Part shown: in pieces, positions 6,867-16,400 of the stretch
How the letters are laid out: the number at the start of each line of letters is the position of its first letter
Numbering within the stretch: position 1 is the first letter of the stretch
NCBI GenBank assembly: GCA_964625745.1
Contig: CAZVCJ010000018.1
Coordinates: 1 to 36,508 of the forward strand
Direction: 5' to 3'
Length of the DNA stretch: 36,508 nt
Origin: CAZVCJ01 sp964625745
GTDB taxonomy: Bacteria; Chloroflexota; Anaerolineae; VGOG01
Made by a program: the position numbers and the translations under genes
The notes under the pieces: model-generated
Told to the model about the DNA's origin: nothing
The model's database searches: none
What the model saw: only the letters and a program-made list of their open reading frames with translations

Positions 6867-7430
6867 CTACGCAAATTGACTGGCCTTGGGTTGGTCACAC
6901 TGAACCTTATTTATGTTGATCAGCCTGGCTCCCATGGGGTTCGAGTTGTCGATGTGAGCGACTATACACCAACTGCCGCCGGTAGTTGCCGTTAGAGGCA
7001 CTTCAACGACTTGATCACCTGCTATCAGTGTCACCCTTCCGTCGTAACTGGCAAAGTTGGCATTTGGCTTGTTAAAGATGTTGGCTACAATCAGGACATG
7101 TTCCACTTCGTCCAGATTCGTGATACGCAGGTTCTCTGCGTTCTGACCACCAACATCACCCACTCCGGAGTCCTGGTCCAAACTCATCCACGGGAACTTT
7201 TTCAAGTTACCCTTAGACCTGTAGTAGACCGTGCCCTCCTGGCCCGGCTTCACACCGCCTCGATCGAGAAGACCTCCCCGTCGCTTGATGTCCTTTTTAG
7301 CGCGATAGAACGCATAGAGATCAAGATCAACCGCAGCCGTCCATGACAGAGTTGCGACTAAGTTCTTGACCGGAATATATGCGCTTTCACCTTTCTGCTT
7401 CAGGACTACTTTGGGTTTCAGTTCCACCAC
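6867..7430 (-). CDS. TerD-family stress protein
   Basis: 187 aa with a GTG start at 7430 (GTG-GTG-GAA-CTG) and GAGGA about 7 bases upstream. It is a single complete TerD domain: KPKVVLKQKGE N-terminus, AVDLDLYAFYRAK, a basic Gly-rich insert (about 46-70), the acidic loop D.DSGVGDVGGQN.E that carries the family's calcium-site residues, and WCIVAHIDNSNPMGARLININ. It is cytoplasmic with no signal peptide. Its closest relative in the window is the TerD at 4012-4566. It follows the TerB-like gene at 7630-8418 across a 199-bp spacer with two hairpins, so it may be separately controlled. The 233 bp downstream (6634-6866) hold no confident gene. Confidence 0.92.
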   Translation of the reverse strand: MVELKPKVVLKQKGESAYIPVKNLVATLSWTAAVDLDLYAFYRAKKDIKRRGGLLDRGGVKPGQEGTVYYRSKGNLKKFPWMSLDQDSGVGDVGGQNAENLRITNLDEVEHVLIVANIFNKPNANFASYDGRVTLIAGDQVVEVPLTATTGGSWCIVAHIDNSNPMGARLININKVQCDQPKASQFA

Positions 7431-7474
7431 GGTGATTCCTCGCGCGTGCAGTGCATAGTTCGGTCGGCAACTCG

Positions 7475-7491
7475 AAAAAACCTCGTTTTTT
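7475..7491 (-). terminator. A/T-rich hairpin upstream of TerD
   Basis: On the minus strand AAAAAAC-GAG-GTTTTTT forms a perfect 7-bp stem with a 3-base loop, about 45 bases before the GTG start of the TerD at 6867-7430. The T run in its 3' arm resembles a short intrinsic terminator or attenuator, but the stem is weak (one G:C pair), so its role is uncertain. Confidence 0.3.
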
Positions 7492-7575
7492 GAAGCTATG
7501 CTCGCACGCCTACTCGCCGTTCGTCAAAGAAGGATTTGACAAAATGATAGTAAGCTTATCTCATGATTGCAATGA

Positions 7576-7614
7576 GTGGCACCCAAGATTTGCTTTCACT
7601 CCCTTGGGTGCCAC
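7576..7614 (-). terminator. 12-bp stem hairpin after the TerB-like gene
   Basis: GTGGCACCCAAG (7576-7587) pairs perfectly with CTTGGGTGCCAC (7603-7614) across a 15-base loop, starting 15 bases past the stop of the TerB-like gene. There is no T tract after it on the minus strand. It may be a U-less terminator or an mRNA-stabilising hairpin separating the TerB-like and TerD transcripts. A similar U-less hairpin follows the small gene at 22975-23160. Confidence 0.5.
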
Positions 7615-7629
7615 CCAAGCGGAAACGGC

Positions 7630-8418
7630 TTAGATCTGGAACAGATCAAACTTGAACTTAAGGTTGTCGGCCACAGAGGTTGCCCTGGCCTTGATGTTTT
7701 GAAGCAGCGCCTTCTCGTTCTCGTCAATGACACCGTCCGCTTCGACCTTGGCGATAAGATACTCGGCCTCGTCCTTGTCAATCTCACCGGGCGATATCTC
7801 ATCCTCGAGAACGTGCGCAGTGAGGGCCTCCACGAAGAGAGCCTTCCACGATGGATGGTTTCCCTTGCCGCTGGTCGCGTCGCTCAACTCGAAGAGGAAG
7901 TCTGCTTCCACCCGATCCACAGCCGCGCCGCCCGCGCCGCCTGTGCCGTAGATTACCTTGCGGATCATCTCCACTTCGGCCTCGTCAATGATCCCGTCCT
8001 CCAGTACGGCAGCTTTGAGGGAGGCGAGTGTAAAGGCGTTGAAGGCGTCTGGCGCGCCCTTGCCGGTGGCCGCGATGCTAACGAGCAAGGCCAACTCGTT
8101 GGCATCAACGACCTCATCGGCCTCGATCTTGCTTCTGAGGTAAGCTGCCTCGTCATCATCTATAGTGCCGGGAGAAATCTCGTCCTTCAACACGTGATCA
8201 GACAAGGCTTCGACAAACAAAGCCTGCCAACTGGCATCATTGTCTGCCCCCGACGTGGCGTCGTTCAAGGCAAACAAAAAGTCTGCCTCTTCGCGATCAA
8301 CGATGCCATCAGCATAGACTCGCTCCCGTATCTTGGCCACTTCTGCGGCATCAATGATCCCATCCTCCAAGATTGCCGCAGTAAAAGCCGATAGCTCTTG
8401 CTCCATGTGCTCTGTCAT
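7630..8418 (-). CDS. TerB-like acidic tandem-repeat protein
   Basis: 262 aa, strongly acidic, with GGAGGG before the ATG at 8418. It consists of two homologous halves (about 8-125 and 128-250). Each has an ILEDGIID..EV...R motif, a DGIVD/AAVDRVEADFLF..ND/SD motif, a SW.ALFVEAL segment, ISPG.ID.DEA and a final E(A)D.V(I)D.NE helix. The repeated 'D-G-x-I-D..E' turns between helices resemble TerB-family metal-site motifs and, loosely, EF-hand loops. TerB-like helical proteins are standard partners of TerD and TerY in Ter stress systems. It begins 11 bp after the TerD gene at 8430-8945 and is clearly in the same operon. A remnant of a second copy survives at 3926-4010. Family assignment is by motif and context. 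Confidence 0.75.
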   Translation of the reverse strand: MTEHMEQELSAFTAAILEDGIIDAAEVAKIRERVYADGIVDREEADFLFALNDATSGADNDASWQALFVEALSDHVLKDEISPGTIDDDEAAYLRSKIEADEVVDANELALLVSIAATGKGAPDAFNAFTLASLKAAVLEDGIIDEAEVEMIRKVIYGTGGAGGAAVDRVEADFLFELSDATSGKGNHPSWKALFVEALTAHVLEDEISPGEIDKDEAEYLIAKVEADGVIDENEKALLQNIKARATSVADNLKFKFDLFQI

Positions 8419-8429
8419 TTTTATCCCTC

Positions 8430-8945
8430 CTATCTGAATTGACTTACGTCTGGCTGCTCGCTCTGAACCCTGTTCACGTTCACGAGTTTGGCACCCATAG
8501 CACTATTGTTGTCAATGTGTGCTACCACACACCACTGGCCGGTCTCTGTCGCAGTGAGAGGAACCTCAACGTTGTCTCCGGCATCGGTGGTGAGGCTGAC
8601 TCGGGCATCATATCTCCCAAAGCTAGAGTCGGGCTTGTTGTAGATGCTTGCCACAATCAGCACATCGCTGATGTCGTCAAGTCTGGTAATGCGGAGGTTC
8701 TCCTCGTTGTCGCCGCCTATGTCTCCAACCCCCATGTCCTCATCAAGCGCCATAAAGGGGAAACTATTCATGTCACCCTTTTCGGCGTAGTAGATGGCGC
8801 CTGCGCGTCCGTCCTTGGCCCGGTAGAAGGCCAGCAGGTCCAGGTCAACTGGGGCTGTCCACCTGAGTGTGACGATCAACTGTTTGAGAGAAATGTACGC
8901 CTCTTCACCTTTCTGCTGCAAGGTGACTTTTGGTTTGAGCTGCAT
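8430..8945 (-). CDS. TerD-family stress protein (short form)
   Basis: 171 aa with GGGAGG 5 bases before the ATG. It is a single TerD domain: KPKVTLQQKGEEAYI, PVDLDLLAFYRAK, a short loop without the basic Gly-rich insert of its two paralogues, the acidic loop DEDMGVGDIGGDNEE and VVAHIDNNSAMGAKLVNVN. The Asp-rich loop matches the calcium-binding signature of the family. It is followed by the TerB-like gene after 11 bp. The N-terminal TerD domain of the protein at 9557-10747 is similar. The upstream 322-bp spacer has palindromes and an orphan ribosome-binding sequence. Confidence 0.93.
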   Translation of the reverse strand: MQLKPKVTLQQKGEEAYISLKQLIVTLRWTAPVDLDLLAFYRAKDGRAGAIYYAEKGDMNSFPFMALDEDMGVGDIGGDNEENLRITRLDDISDVLIVASIYNKPDSSFGRYDARVSLTTDAGDNVEVPLTATETGQWCVVAHIDNNSAMGAKLVNVNRVQSEQPDVSQFR

Positions 8946-9267
8946 TTTAACCCTCCCTTAGGTAATTAGAAGCTTGTGGCTGGAACGAACTCCAGCGCTG
9001 AACAACAGCTTTCCGGAAAGCCTGCGTACTGGTTGTCTTCTGTATAACACCTCCTTTCTGCAAAGAGCCCAACATGGCCGTCGAGTAACACGCCTCTTGA
9101 TTAATGACGGGCCGGCAGCTTAACCCGCCCGCCGGGGCAGGGGCCAGGAGCGACCTAGAAAGAAGCTGTGGCGACCGCTACCTATGCCGTTGAGCCCTGC
9201 CAATGCACGACCCAAGAGGCCGTTGAGGCCCTCCTCGCAACGTCGTCTAGATATGCTTGATAGGGGA
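8946..9267. other. 322-bp spacer with palindromes and an orphan Shine-Dalgarno
   Basis: No gene is supported here. The minus-strand leader of the TerD gene holds the hairpin GCTGGA/TCCAGC (8979-8996, 6-base loop) and the perfect palindrome GCTTTCCGGAAAGC (9008-9021). Upstream of these is a strong AAGGAGGTG (about 9049-9057) with no usable start codon after it, perhaps a trace of a lost gene. Further upstream is a duplicated GG(C/G)CTCAACGGC motif, about 30 bases apart. These could be a structured leader or an erosion product. Confidence 0.4.
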
Positions 9268-9414
9268 CTAGCGTTTGGCGAGTCCGTAGAGGGCCACGAG
9301 GATTATCAACGCTCCACCCCCCAAGAGCATAAGGTCTCCCTCAAGGCCTTGTAAGATCAGGAAAGCGCCGAGGAGGAAAATCGCCGCAATGGTTATCATT
9401 CTTAGGATAGTCAT
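9268..9414 (-). CDS. Small two-helix membrane protein, 48 aa
   Basis: Starting at the ATG at 9414 (MTILRMITIAAIFLL), the product is almost entirely two membrane segments (about 5-23 and 27-45) joined by a short EGD turn, ending GLAKR. The upstream AAGGTG is only a fair ribosome site; a longer frame from 9456 would add a less hydrophobic leader. No family is recognised. It lies between the TerA-like gene and the TerD-TerB pair and is probably co-transcribed. It could be a small membrane anchor, but nothing shows this. Confidence 0.55.
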   Translation of the reverse strand: MTILRMITIAAIFLLGAFLILQGLEGDLMLLGGGALIILVALYGLAKR

Positions 9415-9556
9415 GGCTGGCCACACCTTTCCATAATGAAAAAGGGGGCAAGGCAAGCGAACTCAGCCTGGACAGCAGTGGTAAGTAGCCCGCATGCTTT
9501 ACCTTGACGACACCCTGACATGAACTGGGATGTGGTAAGATCTGCGTTCGCCTTAC

Positions 9557-10747
9557 TTAGTCCTTAGTCCCCTGAACCCAACGCAGGCCCCATCCAAACG
9601 CCTGATCCATATCTGAGTGGCCGTCGAAGTACTGTACGAGACGCTGCACAGAAAATGTGTTGCCTATGTTGTCAAACAACGCGATGGCGCACATTATTTT
9701 GCCGTCATGGTGTTCGTCCAGCTCGATGACAATGTCAGGAGCACCTGATTGCTTTATGGTCACTACAGCATTCGCTTGCGACCAGTTACGGATGCCCTCG
9801 TAGATGAAGGCATAAACCAGGGCACGACGAATTTGACGAATATGCTCGCCGTTTATGCGCAAGTTCTCGCCCTGGGCCCAGGCGCCTGTCCGATCATCAC
9901 CAGACAGCATGACATACGGAGGATGATCATAAGAACCGAAAGCATTACCCAAAGCCTGAACAACTCCCTTTTGCTCGGTGGTTAGTTCAAACAGGCAACC
10001 CAGGTCAAGGTCAATACCGCCATTTCCACCACCAGCAAGCACTCTGCGGATGAACCCCCTCTGCTGGGCTTGACCCCGCCGTTGACTCCAGTTTAGATTG
10101 ACGGCGATTTCGCCGAGGCCGCCGCCCTTTGGCTTCAACTTGACAGTATCCCCCTTCTGCTTCAGAAACACTTTGGAAGACAATTTGAGGAGACTGGCTC
10201 CGGGAATGGTTGCCTGAAAGGTAGGCATGTCCATTAGCCGATTCTCGTTGATCAGCTTGGCTCCCATAAAACCAGTGTTGTCGATTCTGGCGATAACTGC
10301 CACTGTGCCGGGCTGATTGGAGTCTAGTGGCACGCTGATTGATTTTCCCTTCTCGTCGTTGACAATGACATGACCGTCGTATTGACTGAAGGTCACGTTC
10401 CGGTTCTGGGATGCGTCGGTAAAGTTAATCGCACAGATGTACAGTTCTTCGATGTGGTCAAGCTTGGTGATACGAAGTACTTCCTCATTATTTGGCCCAC
10501 CCCGTGAGCCAACGCCCGCGTCCCCGCTGAGTTGGATGAACGGGAATGTGTTCGAGCTACCCATTGAACCGCCCGCATAGTTTTCTGAGAAGACGCCACC
10601 GACCTGACCATCCTTGGTCTTGTAGAATGCCATCAGGTCCAGGTCAACGCTTGCGCTCCATTTCAAGGTGACCATCAGTTGCTTGACCGAAATGTATGCT
10701 TCGTCGCACTTGGCCTTCAAGATGATCTTTGGCTTGAATTGTGTCAT
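9557..10747 (-). CDS. TerA-like protein: TerD domain fused to a TerA-type domain
   Basis: 396 aa from the ATG at 10747 (MTQFKPKI), preceded by GGAGG at 7 bases. Residues about 1-185 are a TerD domain (SVDLDLMAFYKTKDG, D.GVGSRGGPNNEE, IARIDNTGFMGAKLIN). Residues about 195-396 match TerA-type C-terminal regions: NLNW, GGIDLDLGCLFEL...G.VQALGN.FGS, the acidic SGDDRTG....GENLRI, YAFIYEG...W, and the closing QYFDGH.DMD.AFGWGLRW. TerA proteins accompany TerD in tellurite and stress operons and are cytoplasmic and probably metal-binding. It lies 66 bp after the vWA gene at 10814-11710 in the same orientation. The domain order argues against its being a simple TerD. Confidence 0.9.
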   Translation of the reverse strand: MTQFKPKIILKAKCDEAYISVKQLMVTLKWSASVDLDLMAFYKTKDGQVGGVFSENYAGGSMGSSNTFPFIQLSGDAGVGSRGGPNNEEVLRITKLDHIEELYICAINFTDASQNRNVTFSQYDGHVIVNDEKGKSISVPLDSNQPGTVAVIARIDNTGFMGAKLINENRLMDMPTFQATIPGASLLKLSSKVFLKQKGDTVKLKPKGGGLGEIAVNLNWSQRRGQAQQRGFIRRVLAGGGNGGIDLDLGCLFELTTEQKGVVQALGNAFGSYDHPPYVMLSGDDRTGAWAQGENLRINGEHIRQIRRALVYAFIYEGIRNWSQANAVVTIKQSGAPDIVIELDEHHDGKIMCAIALFDNIGNTFSVQRLVQYFDGHSDMDQAFGWGLRWVQGTKD

Positions 10748-10813
10748 TTGTATTCCTCCATATTGAATTTGAACTAGGGATCCTTCCACGATGGAAGGTT
10801 CTCCTTTTCCTGA

Positions 10814-11710
10814 CTACGACAGCGGCTGTGTGACTGTGCTGTCCCCAATCTCCAGTTTGAAGGAAGTCGATCCTGCCGGCAAGACAAACTCCAACAAGGC
10901 AGGCACGCCAGTATCCCGGTAGTCCATCACCATGTTCCCAGACGAGTCCTTGATCAACCCTTGAGGGGCAACGATCACATTCTCATCCACTACCTCGGTA
11001 AAGACCTCGGCCAGATGTTGCATGCTAGCAGCAATCTTGTGATCCCACAGGTCCATGTCGGTGCCGGTGTCCAGGTCGTCCAACTCCACCATCTGGGCCT
11101 CATCAATTTTGTGCCCTAGGCCGATCATCACCAACTTGAGGTCGTTGCGTTGGCCGCTGGCAATCTCGCGGGCCAGTTGGGTCGTGTAAGCTTTTACGTC
11201 CTGCAGGTCATCGAGGCGACCATCACTGATAAACACATACATGCCCCAGGGGGCGGCTGAGAAGCGATCCGCAAAGTAGCGCAACGCTGGAAGCAGACAG
11301 GTGCGATTGCCATAATTGCGTGGTCCGCTGAAGTTATGTTGGGCCGCTTGCTCAGTTGTGAGCGTGCCGATTTCCTCGATGGCTTGCCCATCGTCGCCCG
11401 TCGCCCAGTAGATGGCGGTAGTGCTGCCGGCCGCGTCAAGCTTGCGCGCCAGGTAAGCACACATCTCTTGCACGAAAGGCGAAACAATGTTGAGCGCGCC
11501 TCTGCGCTGAGTGCCAAACCAGGGCATCATGGTGCCAGAGCCGTCAATGGCAATGCCGGTACGGGCACCCTCGACAGCTCGCTCCAGCAGTACGTAGGCG
11601 CGAACCCAGATGCGACCATCGGGTTCGTGGCGCAGGTTAACCTTGCCAAAAGGCTCCACCGTCCGGGCGGGCGGTAGGGTAACCATCTGTTCAGGTGCAG
11701 GTGCAGTCAT
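10814..11710 (-). CDS. vWA protein of the Ter-associated VEPFGK family (copy 1)
   Basis: 298 aa with AAGGAAC before the ATG. An N-terminal strand region containing TVEPFGKVNLR precedes a vWA domain (about 48-245) with the MIDAS set AIDGSGTM, NRTCLLPAL and FISDG. After the long acidic helix pair 'DELDDLDTGTDMDLWDHKIA' comes a C-terminal beta domain (about 250-298) of the form 'G.IKDSSGNMVMDYRDTGVPALLEF.LP.GS..F.LEI'. Five paralogues with this layout lie in the window (also 11759, 23215, 24195, 26077). vWA/MIDAS domains bind ligands through a divalent metal. The Asp-rich stretch and the YRDTG.PALL tail are conserved among them. No enzyme motif is present, so a regulated binding or scaffold role is likely. 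Confidence 0.88.
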   Translation of the reverse strand: MTAPAPEQMVTLPPARTVEPFGKVNLRHEPDGRIWVRAYVLLERAVEGARTGIAIDGSGTMMPWFGTQRRGALNIVSPFVQEMCAYLARKLDAAGSTTAIYWATGDDGQAIEEIGTLTTEQAAQHNFSGPRNYGNRTCLLPALRYFADRFSAAPWGMYVFISDGRLDDLQDVKAYTTQLAREIASGQRNDLKLVMIGLGHKIDEAQMVELDDLDTGTDMDLWDHKIAASMQHLAEVFTEVVDENVIVAPQGLIKDSSGNMVMDYRDTGVPALLEFVLPAGSTSFKLEIGDSTVTQPLS

Positions 11711-11758
11711 CTATGTTCCTTTCGTGCGGATGACGATAGTGGCTCGCTCGCAGGTGAG

Positions 11759-13429
11759 CTACTTTCTGGTGTCCACTCGAACGCCAACCTGCAACGTCTG
11801 CCCCTCTCCCTCGATCAAGATGGCGTCGGACACATCATAGGCTTTTGGCCTTAGCTTGACTTCACCTTGTGTGAGTCCAACGGTCAGCGCCACTTCTCCG
11901 CCAGCCGGGCAGGTTATCGTCGTCAGACTGACCTCCAGCCAGGGAAGCGTGCTGCGTACCGTGCCGTTCCAGGGCCTACCGCCGCTGTTGCGCAAACGCA
12001 CCTCCTGCGTGGGCAAGTCACCCTTCCAGTAGGTAACCGAGCCAAAGTCGAGGGCCTGGGGGGCCACGACGAGTTGGGCCGGTTCGGCCGCTGGCGTCGG
12101 GGTGACAGGCTGGGCAGGCGGGGGTGAGAGAGTTGCCTCCGGTGGTGCAGGCTGTGGAGAGGGTGCAGGCACTGGTGTATCCTGCGACACACCACAGTGT
12201 GGGCAGGTATTGGTCCCTAGCGGGAGCGGTCTGTGACACTCGACACAAGGGACGGTAGACGGTTCGGTAGCCGGAGCAGGCGGCGGGGGAGACGGTACCG
12301 GTTGGGTCGTGGGGACCTGGATCCCGGCTGCCAGCGGTTGGGCCACTATCTGGCCACCAACCTCCAGGGTGAACCATTGGGAACCGGGTGGCAGGTCGAA
12401 CCACATCAGAGCTGGCAGCCCCGAATCGCGATAGTCCTTGACTACGCTTCCGTTGGCGTCCTTGATGACTCCGTCGCCCGGCACGATGATGACTGTCTCG
12501 CTGACCACCTCAGCAAAGATCTCAGCCAACTGTTTCATTTCTTGAGCGATCTTGTGATCCCACAAGTCCAGGTCTGTGCCGGTCTCCAAGTCGTCCAGTT
12601 CCTCCATCTGGCCTTCGTCAATGTCATCGCCTACGCCGATTAGCACGAACTTGAGATCATTGCGTTTCTTGGCTACGATATCACGTGCCAGGCGTATGCA
12701 GTAGTGCTTGACGGCGTCCAGGTCGTTGAGCGCACCGTCACTGATAAACACGTACATCCCCCATCGAGCATCCTCGAATCGCTCCACGAAGTACTTGATG
12801 GCCGGAAGCAAGTGGGTCGCATTTCCAAATTCCTTGGGGCCAGGGAAGCTCGCTGTCTGGCATTGGGAGCCAGTCAGGTCGCCGACCACTTCGATCTGGC
12901 GACCATCGCCTGTGGCCCAGTAAACCACCGTCGTACCACCGTCGGCATCGAATCTTGAGAGGTACTCGGTCATCTTTCGCGCCTGTTCCTCGACGATGTT
13001 CGGGCCGGAGGGGGCTTCTTGCAGTATGCCAAAGGTCACCAGTGCCGCCAGCGTTCGCGGATCACCAAAGTTGATGATCTCGACACGGTTGCCGCGTTGG
13101 CGGGCCAGTCCCAACTGAATGAGCGTGAGCCACTCCCGGTCCGTCAACTGCCGCACCTGTCGGATAGCCGCTTTGCCAAAACTGGCCTGCATTGAACCAC
13201 TGCCATCAATAGCGACACCTGTCTGAGCGCCCTCAATAGGCCGCTCCATCAGGAAATAGACCCTGACCCGCTTGCTTCCGTTGGGAAGGTTCCAGTAGTT
13301 GATCTTGCCGAATGGCTCGACGACAAGCTCCGGCGCCAGGGTGTACATCTCGCCGCGTGGCGCTTTCTCGTCTGGTGGTTTTTTGGGACCCTTCGGCTCC
13401 GTTCCAAACAGTTTTCGTAGGAAGCTCAT
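11759..13429 (-). CDS. vWA + zinc-ribbon + Ig-like domain protein
   Basis: 556 aa from the ATG at 13429 (MSFLRKLFG), with GGAGAA 7 bases upstream. It has a short basic N-terminus, then the VEPFGKINYW strand and a vWA domain with intact MIDAS (AIDGSGSM, NATHLLPAI, FISDG). Between the first MIDAS loop and the next helix is an extra segment of about 45-50 residues (ORF residues about 92-148, TDREWLTLIQLGLARQRGN) not found in its four paralogues. After the YRDSGLPALMWF tail come Pro-rich linkers flanking a zinc ribbon (CVECHRPLPL...CPHC) and a final Ig-like repeat (LDFGSVTYW...WNGTVRSTLPWLEV...CPAGGEVALTVGL). This repeat is the unit found nine times in the neighbouring protein at 13461-17606. The two probably share partners or interact. 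Confidence 0.88.
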   Translation of the reverse strand: MSFLRKLFGTEPKGPKKPPDEKAPRGEMYTLAPELVVEPFGKINYWNLPNGSKRVRVYFLMERPIEGAQTGVAIDGSGSMQASFGKAAIRQVRQLTDREWLTLIQLGLARQRGNRVEIINFGDPRTLAALVTFGILQEAPSGPNIVEEQARKMTEYLSRFDADGGTTVVYWATGDGRQIEVVGDLTGSQCQTASFPGPKEFGNATHLLPAIKYFVERFEDARWGMYVFISDGALNDLDAVKHYCIRLARDIVAKKRNDLKFVLIGVGDDIDEGQMEELDDLETGTDLDLWDHKIAQEMKQLAEIFAEVVSETVIIVPGDGVIKDANGSVVKDYRDSGLPALMWFDLPPGSQWFTLEVGGQIVAQPLAAGIQVPTTQPVPSPPPPAPATEPSTVPCVECHRPLPLGTNTCPHCGVSQDTPVPAPSPQPAPPEATLSPPPAQPVTPTPAAEPAQLVVAPQALDFGSVTYWKGDLPTQEVRLRNSGGRPWNGTVRSTLPWLEVSLTTITCPAGGEVALTVGLTQGEVKLRPKAYDVSDAILIEGEGQTLQVGVRVDTRK

Positions 13430-13460
13430 GAGCATTTCTCCTTTCAACTGAGCGTTTGGC

Positions 13461-16400
13461 TCAACTCCTCGACTTGACGACGGTTAGGCAGGCCTCGATC
13501 TCGAGCTTTTCGCCCTCTCCTTCCAGGACCAGGCCATCTCGCGCTCTATACTTCCTGGAACGCAGATGGATAGCATTGGAGGTCAGGCATACCTCCATCT
13601 GTATTTGCTTGCCCGCCGGGCAGGTGACCTCTGACGGGCTGATCTCCAACCAGGGCACAGTGGTGCGCGCCCTGCCTTTCCATTGCTCCTGCTTATAGTT
13701 GCGTAGCATCAATTCCTTCGAGGGTAGCGGCTCACCCCACTCGAAAACCGTACCGAAATCAATGCAAGCAGGCTCAACGACGAGCTTGTCGGTCTCTTCG
13801 GGCCTGGCAGGCGGAGCCTTCTTGGCTTGCCGCGCGCGCTTCGACGGCTGTTTCTTGGCCTCTGGTTGCTTTTCCCGAGCGGCCGCGGCCTTCTTGCCAG
13901 GTGGGGTGAGCTCGGCTTCCCGGGGTGGCACGATCGTCCTCATCGCCATGCCCGTTGTCACCACCCGGGCGTTGACCAAGTACTCTTTGTTCCCCATCTT
14001 GATCTTCAGGGCGTCCTTAATGTCATACGCCTTCCGCCTCAGTCTGGACGCTGCCTTCGTCAGTTGCACCGTCAGCACTACCTCCTGACCCGGCGGACAA
14101 GAGAAGCTCTCTGGTGTCACCTCCAGCCAGGGCAGCGTGCTGCGCACGGCGCCTTTCATCACCTGGGACTGACTGTTAGCCAGACGTATCTCACGCGTCG
14201 GCAGCGGCCCCGACCAGTCCGACACCGTGCCAAAGTCCACCACCAACTCGATCGGTTGCATGTCCGATGGTTTCTCTTCCTCCTCTGGCGGCACCCAGAC
14301 CACCTGCAACCTGGCCCGGACCAGATGCTTCTTGTCGCCGCTCTCGATGACCAGGGCATCAGCCACATCGTAGTTCTTAGGCCGCAACCAGGCTGCCTTT
14401 TTCGTCAGCCGCACCGTCAGCACTACCTCCTGACCTGACGGACAAGAGAAGCTCTCCGGTGTCACCTCCAGCCAGGTCAGCGTGCTGCGCACCGTGCCTT
14501 TCATCACCTGAGCCTGGCTGTTAGCTAGACGTATCTCCCGCGTCGGCAGCGGCTCCGACCAGTCCGACACGGTGCCAAAGTCCACCACCAGTGGCCCCAC
14601 CGGCTTGGGCGGCGAAGGCTTGGGGCGTTTCGGCTTCGACGGCGGGGAAACCCTCTGTTTGCGCATCACCACCCGGGCGTTGACCAGGTGCTCCTTGTCC
14701 CCTACGTTGATCTTCAGAGCGTCCTTAACGTCGTACGTCTTCGGCCGCAGTCCGGACGCTTCCTTCGTCAGCCGCACTGTAAGCACTACCTCCTGACCCG
14801 GCGGACAAGAGAAGCTCTCTGGTGTCACCTCCAGCCAGGGCAGCGTGCTGCGCACTGTGCCCTTCATCACCTGGGACTGACTGTTAGCCAAACGTATCTC
14901 CCGCGTCGGCAGCGGCCCCGACCAGTCCGATACTACCGTGCCAAAGTCTACCACCAACTCGATCGGTTGTGTGTCCGGCGGTTCCTTCTCCTCATCCGCC
15001 TTGGGTGACGACACCCAGACCACCTCCAACTGGGCCCGGGCCAGATGCTTCTTGTCGCCACTCTCGATGACCAGGGCATCAGCCACATCGTAGTTCTTAG
15101 GCCGCAACCAGGCTGCCTTTTTCGTCAGCCGCACCGTCAGCACTACCTCCTGACCTGACGGACAAGAGAAGCTCTCCGGTGTCACCTCCAGCCAGGTCAG
15201 CGTGCTGCGCACCGTGCCTTTCATCACCTGAGCCTGGCTGTTAGCTAGACGTATCTCCCGCGTCGGCAGCGGCCCCGACCAGTCTAATACCGAGCCAAAG
15301 GCTACCGTCAGCTCGGGCAGCGACGGTGTGACGACCGGTGGTTCTGGCGTTTTGTAGTCTACTACCACCGGGGACTTGATCTCCAAACGCATGCCGACCA
15401 GCAAGGGTTGTTCGCGGCCCTCGATCCGAATGGCGTCATCCACCTTGACCGTGCGGGGCTTTTTGAAGATTCTGCTGACCTGGGGGCTAAGGGTTACGTC
15501 AATCACAGCCTCGCCCCCAGCCGGGCAGGTGACATTGGTAGGGCTGACTAGCACCCAGCGCAGGGTGCTTTTGACGGTGCCGTGCCAATCCTGACCTCCC
15601 CGGTTTTGCAGACGCAGGGCATAGTGGGGCAGAGTCGAACGGTCGTCTAACACCAATTCGATCATGGTCGTGTCAGGTTGGATCTGGGGCGCCTCTATCA
15701 CCAGACGGGCCAGGATAGAAAACGCTTTCCCTTCTCCTTCGATCCGCACCGCCGCCGGTGTCTCCTGTTCACCAACAGTCAGGCCCTGGAGCCGATCAGT
15801 CAGGCGGACCGTGAGCATGGCTTGCCCCTGGGCCGGACAGTGTAGGGTGGCCGGGGTAACCTCTAGCCACGGCACCTTGCTCTCGGCTTTGCCCTGCCAA
15901 TCCTTGGTGCCGGTGTTGCGCAATTGGACTGTCTGAGGTTTGGCTGCGCGCCAGTCCATCACCTTACCCCAGTCTATGCTTCGGGGTTGGACTTCGAGTT
16001 GAATCTTGGGCTTGTCGAAATGAAGCCGGGCAGCGACGGTCACGCTAAGGCCCTGCCCCTCCACCTTTAAGGCATCGGCGACAGCGTTTGGCCCTTCGGG
16101 CAATGCCATCACCTGATCGGTCAGACGAATCTCTAGCGTCGTCTCAGCACCAGCCGCGCACCGCAAGCTGGTCCTGTCCACTGCAAGCCAGGGCGCTGCT
16201 ACCTGCACAGTCCCTTGCCAAACGGCACTCCCGGTGTTGCGCAGGTGCAATCGCTGCGGCGCAACCGCACCGGGGTCGCTCACCCGGCCAAAGTCCAACG
16301 CGGTCGGCTCTACTTCCAGACTCTCATCGACATCTATGTCCAGTTGGGCACTGATGGCCCATGTTTCTTTCGGCCCTTCCAGCACCAGTGCCCCTGTATA

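Noticed and set aside
6676..6870. Minus-strand open stretch of about 64 codons between TerD and AIM24 (FDVIKRVKTATYRDLYALRA)
   Set aside because: There is no ATG, no ribosome site and no recognised family. It looks somewhat protein-like and could be a fragment, but the evidence is too thin to call.
9120..9250. Minus-strand open frame with duplicated GLNG (EGLNGLLGRALAGLNG...)
   Set aside because: No start codon or ribosome site. The repeat may be chance in a GC-rich spacer.
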